From: Branchiostoma floridae
Taxonomy: Eukaryota; Chordata; Leptocardii; Amphioxiformes; Branchiostomatidae
Assembly: GCF_000003815.2 (NCBI RefSeq)
Contig: NC_049986.1
Location: 4,737,223-4,796,860 of the forward strand
Reading direction: 5' to 3'
DNA: 59,638 bases
Part shown: piece by piece, positions 54,511 to 59,638 of the stretch
Layout of the letters: each line of letters opens with the position of its first letter
How positions within the stretch are numbered: the first letter of the stretch is position 1
The notes under the pieces: model-generated
Database searches by the model: none
The model's input: only the letters and a program-made list of their open reading frames with translations
What the model was told of the DNA's origin: nothing
Position numbers and translations under genes: made by a program

Positions 54511-54960
54511 CGTCATCCAATAAATGTTTTGACGTCATCTGTGACTCCCGATATAGCATCAAAGCCAGTGGGAAACGGTTGTAACTTAGTACAACTTCGT
54601 ACAACTTCGTACACCCTAACTTCGTGCACTTCACCCTGATACTGGACATAGCTCAAAAATACCACAGTTTAGCTACATGTACTGTAAATGCATTAAGTTT
54701 GCAGGGATTTAATTTCATGGAAGTGGGAAAATGGAGTGTTCGCGGTGGTTTTGCATTCGCGGTAGCATCCAAAGATATATACAAATCTGTCTGTAGCATC
54801 GAGTCCCTTAACCTTAGCCATTCTGGCAAAGGAATTGATGTTGAAACTTTGTACTGATGAAGATGAAAACTGTTGAAACGTTTACTGAAAAATTAAAGAA
54901 GGTTGTGTAACGAAAAAGACTTTGTTCAGTCATTACTTCTGCTTGATACCTGTCCTGTAG

Positions 54961-55220
54961 GTGTTGGGTATCTACACTTTCACCAAACGTGCTACCCTGG
55001 AAGAGTTTGAAAACAAGCCCCGCAAGATGCAAGGGTACTCCACAGTGACGCACTTCAACATCGTTCACTATGACTGTCACATGGCAGCCGTACGGCATGC
55101 ACGAGGACGGGAGGAGTGGGAAAGTGCAGCACTACAAAATGCTAACACCAAGTGCAACGGACTTCTGCCTGCATGGGGCCTTCAGGTGCCCGAGTCAGCC
55201 TTTGCCAGCTGTTTGGCCAG
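54961..55220 (+). CDS. UBR4: UBR4 exon 43: second half of the hemiRING
   Basis: Acceptor gtcctgtag, donor gtaagt. Reads [80 protein letters not shown]. The His/Cys cluster [10 protein letters not shown] supplies the remaining zinc ligands of the hemiRING. Near identity with vertebrates. Confidence 0.99.
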
Positions 55221-55429
55221 GTAAGTTTTCCAGGACAGAGCTACATTGTACATGTACATGTATGTGACACGCACACACATTGTTCCCTTACACACATGAA
55301 GAGTAGAAATGTTATATTTGTGAAGAAACCTTTTTTATGGAGGTATAAAGTTTCCATGTGGTGCAGCACAAATATATGGTTGGCACACATGCAGAAGCAT
55401 TGTTGCCTCATGTGTTCTTGTGTCTACAG

Positions 55430-55624
55430 GCACAACACTTATCTCCAAGAGTGCACAGGGATTCGGGAGCCCACGTACCAGCTGAACATCCACGACCTGA
55501 AGCTGCTGCTGCTCAGATTTGCCCAGGAAATGTCCTTCAGCGACGAAAGTGGAGGGGGTGGACGGGAGAGTAACATGCGGGTTGTTCCTTACATGATACA
55601 CAACTGCCTCTATGTCATCAACAC
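55430..55624 (+). CDS. UBR4: UBR4 exon 44
   Basis: Acceptor gtgtctacag, donor gtaagg. Reads HNTYLQECTGIREPTYQLNI, HDLKLLLLRFAQEMSFSDES, GGGGRESNMRVVPYMIHNCL. Matches HNTYLQECTGQREPTYQLNIHDIKLLFLRFA. Part of the helical C-terminal unit around the hemiRING. Confidence 0.99.
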
Positions 55625-56080
55625 GTAAGGAATATGGTCCTTTGACATTGCCGTGTATAAGAGGAAGAGAGACTTCATGTACAAAAAATGTATATTAGAA
55701 GGCAATATTTCCAAATTAAGCCATTGTACAAAAGCCTTGTGTTGTATACAGCAGTTCATATAATTAATCCATCACATGCCAGCATATTTAGCACTGAACC
55801 ACAAAATAAACAAATGGCTTTTTGAGCATTCCGGAAATTGTTGACTGCATTGTTTACACTGTTTCCAGGGCCATTACTTCACGGTTATGACTTTCTTTGA
55901 AATTTTCATTTCAAAATTTTGTACTGTTAGAACATGGTGCCTTCATAGTTTCAATATAACCGTCAATATAATTGTTTTCATATAGTAAATTTTAGCATTT
56001 CCCGACCATGCTTTCTGTCTTTAATTCCACATTTGAACGTAATCAGGTCATGACGTGTTGTGTTTCATTTGTCCTGGCAG
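55625..56080 (+). other. Intron 44; nothing recognised
   Basis: AT-rich, no repeats seen. Confidence 0.5.
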
Positions 56081-56165
56081 AACACGGGCTGTCCCCAGGG
56101 AGGAGAAAACAATCAACACTTTCCTGCAGGCAACTCCAGATAAATGGGTGGCACTCAGTTATGAG
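56081..56165 (+). CDS. UBR4: UBR4 exon 45
   Basis: Acceptor gtcctggcag, donor gtaaga. Reads TRAVPREEKTINTFLQATPD then KWVALSYE, matching TRATSREEKNLQGFLEQPKEKWVESAFE. Confidence 0.97.
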
Positions 56166-56200
56166 GTAAGATCATGCCACAAACATACCTCCCCTTAAAC

Positions 56201-56587
56201 ATGCACACTAGGGGTGGGTACCGGTACAGAAAATTCAGGTCCAGATACTGTCCAGAGGACCTGAACCTTGACCTAACTGTTTGAAAACTTGTGAATGAGC
56301 GATACTCAAAACAATGGTCCATTTCTCTATAAAGGTATTTGTTTGGTGGACTATCCGACGTCCATAGGCGTTATAAAATCGTATCTTCATGTAAACAACA
56401 CTAACTGCTTTGACCTGTAAACCCCAAAACACATAAACGCCTGTCGGTATAATACGTTCATTGTAGAATCGGTCCAACATCTGGTGCATTGATTTTTTTC
56501 AGGTCCGGTTTTTCTGGACTGGTCCATCAAGAAAACGGTTTTGTACTAGACAAGTACACCGCACTGGTATCCACCCCTAATGCACAC
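56201..56587. mobile_element. hAT-type MITE, TAGGG(C/G)TGGGTA family, copy 3, with 8-bp target duplication
   Basis: The body is 56209-56579 (371 bp). TAGGGGTGGGTACCGGTAC at the left mirrors actggtatccacccct(a) at the right. ATGCACAC stands directly outside both ends (56201-56208 and 56580-56587). It lies 43 bp after the exon 45 donor. Confidence 0.9.
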
Positions 56588-56613
56588 ACATTGTCCTTTC
56601 ACACACACACACA

Positions 56614-56645
<32 letters not shown>

Positions 56646-57025
56646 TACATAGACAATAATGATTCCTCCTCGTCACACACATGCATTCCTCTCCTACACA
56701 CACACAGATACACACACAAACTCACATAAACGTGAATATTACACACACACCTGCATGTACATTCCTCCCATACACTTACTCATGAACACACACACACACG
56801 CACATACACACACACACACACACGCACATACATAGACAATAATGATTCCTCCTCGTCACACACATGCATTCCTCTCCTACACACACACAGATACACACAC
56901 AAACTCACATAAACGTGAATATTACACACACACCTGCATGTACATTCCTCCCATACACTTACTCATGAACACACACACATGCACATACACACACACACAT
57001 ATGCAAGCATGCACTGCCACACAAA
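56588..57025. repeat. CA-rich microsatellite with a 183-bp tandem duplication
   Basis: The block agacaataatgattcctcc ... cttactcatgaac occurs twice, 183 bp apart (agacaataat at 56651 and 56834), inside (ca)n sequence. The open frames are repeat translations. Confidence 0.95.
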
Positions 57026-57317
57026 CACAGACACATACAGATGTTCCTGCCTCTTTAACTCCTTGTGTCCCCAGGTTGATGGTCCACTGTACCTGACACA
57101 CAGACACATACAGATGTTCCTGCCTCTTTAACTCCTTGTGTCCCCAGGTTGATGGTCCACTGTACCTGACACACAGACACATACAGATGTTCCTGCCTCT
57201 TTAACTCCTTGTGTCCCCAGGTTGATGGTCCACTGTACCTGACACACAGACACATACAGACGTTCCTGCCTCTTTAACTCCTTGTGTCCCCAGGTTGATG
57301 GTCCACTGTACCTGACA
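57026..57317 (+). repeat. Four 73-bp tandem copies of the exon 46 acceptor and first codons
   Basis: The unit is cacagacacatacagatgtt, cctgcctctttaactccttg, tgtccccaggttgatggtcc, actgtacctga. Acceptor-like ag|gtt sites are at 57075, 57148, 57221 and 57294, spaced exactly 73. The fourth is the real exon 46 start. Use of any upstream copy would meet TAA (ctctttaac) within about 19 codons. Confidence 0.97.
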
Positions 57318-57433
57318 CTACTGGCTCTGCTGGTCCTCTCACCAGAGCGGTGGAAAGATGTCCGTCTCCAGTTCCTGAGCAGACTGATTGTTCTAGCTCA
57401 GGCCAGACACCTTACACCAGGCGGAACCAGCAG
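57294..57433 (+). CDS. UBR4: UBR4 exon 46
   Basis: Acceptor ttgtgtccccag, donor gtacag. Reads VDGPLYLTLLALLVLSPERW, DVRLQFLSRLIVLAQARHL, TPGGTS. Matches VDGPYYFTVLALHILPPEQW...RRLLVTSQARAVAPGGATR. Its first ~24 bases occur in three further upstream copies. Confidence 0.97.
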
Positions 57434-57744
57434 GTACAGATTCAACATTTTCATTACATACATGAATATATAGAGAGATAATATAAATGTCCATGTAGTC
57501 AGTGTAACAGTAATAAAACTAGCCTACCTTCATATTATGCTTTGTGCTTATTTTAGAAAATGTTTTATGCTTGATAATAGAGCAGTAAAATAATTTGTAC
57601 AATTTCTGCAGTACAGAATTTTTTCAAGTCTTGTACAAATGTAGCTCATATTGGATGACGCATGGTACGCCATTCGAGAAGATGTGGAATGTCCAGCCCA
57701 AGGTTTAGCCGTGCTTGCTGGAGTGACTGATGTTTTCTCCACAG

Positions 57745-57835
57745 ACTTTCCAGTGTAGAAGTGCAGAGCTTTGCAGTCTACAAGCCTGTACTGATTTACT
57801 TTGGGCTGATTGACTGTCTCTACAACATGCTCCAG
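57745..57835 (+). CDS. UBR4: UBR4 exon 47
   Basis: Acceptor tctccacag, donor gtcagg. Reads LSSVEVQSFAVYKPVLIYFG then LIDCLYNMLQ, matching LTDKAVKDYSAYRSSLLFWALVDLIYNMFK. Confidence 0.96.
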
Positions 57836-58029
57836 GTCAGGAACTGTCCTATCTCATAAACTGAGTCAACCCTAGGGTTATGTACCTTATCTCAGGACAA
57901 TCTTACAAGTCAATGCAGATATTTTCATCACTGTGTTGAATAATCTAAGAGGAAATATACTCGGATAGGCATTATCACTAAAGTGGTAGTCATTGAAAAA
58001 GTCATGACCACTTTTGTCAGCAATATGAA

Positions 58030-58717
58030 CAGGGGTCCTTACGGAAAACATACGATCCTTACGGAAAACATACGATCCTTACGGAAATCATACGATCCAC
58101 TACTAGCAAACGTACGATCCTTACGGAAATCATATGATTCACTACTAGGAAACATACGATCCATACAGAAAACATACGATCCACTACTAGAAACATACGA
58201 TCCTTATTAATTTGCTGGACCATGTGACATCAGTGCCAAATTCAAGATGGCGGACTCTGGAGAATAATAATATGCCGGCATTATTGTATTGGGGTTGGGG
58301 TTTGGGTGTTCAGCAGGATGTGATAAGCCCGTACGGGAAGATATCGCAACGAATAATGAGCAATCCCGAGGCTGCCATAGTGAATCTGCCGCTTGTGTGA
58401 TTAGTAAGGTTAGTATGGATTGTATGTTTCCCGTAAGGATCGTATGTTTCTAGTAGTGGATCTTATGTTTTCTGTAAGGATCGGATGTTTCCTAGTAGTG
58501 GATCGTATGTTTCCTAGTAGTGGATCGTATGTTTTCTGTAAGGATCGTATTTTTCCTAGTAGTGGATCGTATGTTTTCTGTAAGGATCATATTTTTCCTA
58601 GTAGTGGATCGTATGATTTCCAAAAGGATCGTATGTTTCTTAGTGGTGGTTCGTATGTTTTCCGTAAGGATCGTATGTTTTCTGTAAGGATCGTATAATT
58701 ACTTTAAGGCACCCCTG
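58030..58717. mobile_element. Foldback-type element with inverted arrays of cttacggaaaacatacgatc
   Basis: The left arm (58030-58204) repeats catacgatccttacggaaa and ccactactaggaaacatacg. The right arm (58420-58717) has the same words inverted (ggatcgtatgttttctgtaa, cctagtagtggatcgtatg). The outer ends CAGGGGTCCTTA / TAAGGCACCCCTG are inverted and ATGAA lies outside both (a possible 5-bp duplication). The ~215-bp centre has no repeat. Confidence 0.85.
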
Positions 58718-58871
58718 ATGAAGCCAGAAGCAGGTAATGTTTTCTCTCCAAGTTTTAGAACCAAACTGAAGTGCCAACATAACAAATATGTGTATATTGT
58801 ACAATGAAAAAAATACTAGTATACTAGTCTATATAGCTAGGTTAATCTTGACTATCTGTGTTTGTTGACAG

Positions 58872-58964
58872 AAAGTGGATGTGTCCCAACCTGGAGATTG
58901 GTCCAAAGCTTTGGCTGCTTATGTCCGCTCCAATGACCAACATGTTCTGGAGACAGCAGACAAG
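58872..58964 (+). CDS. UBR4: UBR4 exon 48 (last recognised exon; 3' border uncertain)
   Basis: Acceptor tgttgacag. Reads KVDVSQPGDWSKALAAYVRS then NDQHVLETADK, matching WSCSLAEYIRHNDMPIYEAADK. At 58965 a GT donor (gtacaa) is possible. Without splicing the frame runs VQQEFGDLIPSSLIL to TAA at 59010, similar to but ~27 residues shorter than the vertebrate end (FQEEFMPVETF...). The final bases are part of the 44-bp minisatellite. Confidence 0.93.
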
Positions 58965-58990
58965 GTACAACAAGAGTTTGGAGACCTCAT

Positions 58991-59638
58991 ACCATCTTCC
59001 TTGATCCTGTAAACTCAACAACACAACGAAATACACCATCTTCCTTGATCCTGTAAACTCAACAACACAACGAAATACACCATCTTCCTTGATCCTGTAA
59101 ACTCAACAACACAACGAAATACACCATCTTCCTTGATCCTGTAAACTCAACAACACAATGAAATACACCATCTTCCTTGATCCTGTAAACTCAACAACAC
59201 AATGAAATACACCATCTTCCTTGATCCTGTAAACTCAACAACGCAATATACCATTTTTCTTCATCCTGTATAATCAACAACACAATACATGTATGTCCTC
59301 GTCCTTCATCCTCTTAACTCAACAACACAACACAACATTTGACATCGCGTGGCGCAGCGGCAGCGTGTTAGCCTTAGAGTCTGTACTGAGAGGTCTCGAG
59401 TTCGAATCCCTGCGTGTCACCGATATTGTGCCCTTGGAAAGGCCACACCACGTTCCTCACCTTCTCACCTCAAAATGAGTACCTAGCTTCACCTCCTTCA
59501 TCTTGCAAACTCAACAACACTGTGCACTATCTTCCTTCATCCTGTAAACTCAGTAACACTGTACACCATCTTCGTTCATCCTGTATACTCAACAACCCAA
59601 TACACCACCCTTCCCTTCCTCCTTCAATTGAAATTCTA
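58991..59638. repeat. 44-bp minisatellite overlapping the end of the UBR4 open frame
   Basis: The unit is accatcttccttgatcctgt followed by aaactcaacaacacaacgaaatac; starts at 58991, 59035, 59079 and so on. The first six copies are nearly perfect, then decay (cttcatcctgtataatc). A SINE head at 59344 splits the array, which resumes near 59495 and runs off the window. Confidence 0.96.
59344..59490 (+). mobile_element. tRNA-derived SINE head, 3'-truncated
   Basis: gcgtggcgcagcggcagcgtg (A-box region), gaggtctcgagttcgaatcc (B-box), then gtgcccttggaaaggccac and a fade-out after tcaaaatgagtacctagcttc. The head matches the SINE family at 12739/47222 but the body is missing. Inserted in the 44-bp array. 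Confidence 0.8.

Larger units (their letters stand above)
51910..54665. mobile_element. Transposon-like insertion with P-loop gene and CRE-rich inverted ends (body 51922-54653)
   Basis: The left end (tgtccagtatcagggtgaaa..gcacgaagtt) is inverted at the right (aacttcgtgc..tcaccctgatactggaca) over ~31 bp with one mismatch. A direct repeat CAAAAATACCAC flanks it (51910-51921 and 54654-54665), the likely target duplication; if the ends are set further in, no duplication is seen. Inside the ends lie arrays of ~85-bp (left) and ~78-bp (right) subrepeats that are inverted relatives of each other. Between them lies a three-exon gene (52587-53467) with a Walker A motif. No transposase motif is seen. 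Superfamily not recognised; possibly a nonautonomous relative of a larger element. Confidence 0.8.
892..59012 (+). other. UBR4: UBR4 gene, 3' part (about 48 exons; 5' part lies upstream of the window)
   Basis: UBR4 is a giant E3 ubiquitin ligase of the N-degron and quality-control pathways; its C-terminal hemiRING works with the E2 UBE2A/RAD6. Seen here: 48 in-order exons whose conceptual protein matches the C-terminal part of vertebrate UBR4 as I recall it, including [60 protein letters not shown] and [19 protein letters not shown]. Every listed intron starts GT and ends AG. Phase is continuous at every junction except 23/24. The N-terminal parts, including the UBR box, are not in the window. 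Introns range from under 200 bp to about 4.6 kb and carry nearly all the mobile DNA. The 3' end is uncertain: an in-frame TAA lies at 59010, or splicing at 58965 leads to exons beyond the window. The family assignment is near certain; the species is inferred. Confidence 0.96.

Overview
The window is eukaryotic, animal DNA. It holds the 3' portion of one large gene on the + strand: the orthologue of the giant E3 ubiquitin ligase UBR4 (p600 / Drosophila poe / plant BIG family). I could place 48 coding exons between 892 and 58964 (about 1,925 codons, roughly the last 37% of a ~5,200-residue protein). Nearly all have GT-AG borders, and reading-frame phase is continuous across every junction but one. 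The protein reads as chordate-like UBR4. The genome style (many small exons, ~1 kb introns full of varied DNA transposons, tRNA-derived SINEs, LINE and Penelope scraps, minisatellites, and 100-N scaffold gaps) fits amphioxus (Branchiostoma). The species is an inference.

Layout. 1-890: intron with a minisatellite broken by a hAT-like MITE. 892-17941: exons 1-12 of the helical-repeat scaffold, with long introns holding LINE/Penelope debris, tandem repeats, a foldback and a SINE. 18069-21198: exons 13-17, with a cysteine-rich zinc module in exons 13-14. 21413-30550: transposon-rich stretch with three assembly gaps, exons 18-21. 30550-43408: exons 22-35. 43780-45610: a 1.83-kb element with an 8-bp target duplication. 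46448-51685: exons 36-42, the last carrying the first half of the C-terminal hemiRING (CCxC). 51922-54653: a 2.7-kb transposon-like insertion with its own three-exon P-loop gene. 54961-58964: exons 43-48, with the second half of the hemiRING and the C-terminal region. 58991-59638: a minisatellite whose first unit overlaps the end of the open frame, broken by a SINE.

Most interesting: (i) the 51922-54653 insertion, with long inverted ends made of ~80-bp subrepeats, each carrying CRE-type TGACGTCA, around a spliced gene with a PTGAGKST Walker A motif and DUF3987-like layout. It sits in the intron that splits the UBR4 hemiRING. (ii) Three minisatellites in this one gene overlap or abut exon edges: exon 6 acceptor, exon 46 acceptor plus first codons in four 73-bp copies, and the exon 48 end. 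(iii) Several elements with intact 8-bp target duplications, pointing to hAT-type mobilisation. (iv) One phase conflict between exons 23 and 24, implying a missing small exon or another donor.

There are no prokaryotic genes, CRISPR arrays, rRNA genes or convincing functional tRNA genes. Most other open frames are intronic noise, repeat translations or frames over N runs.
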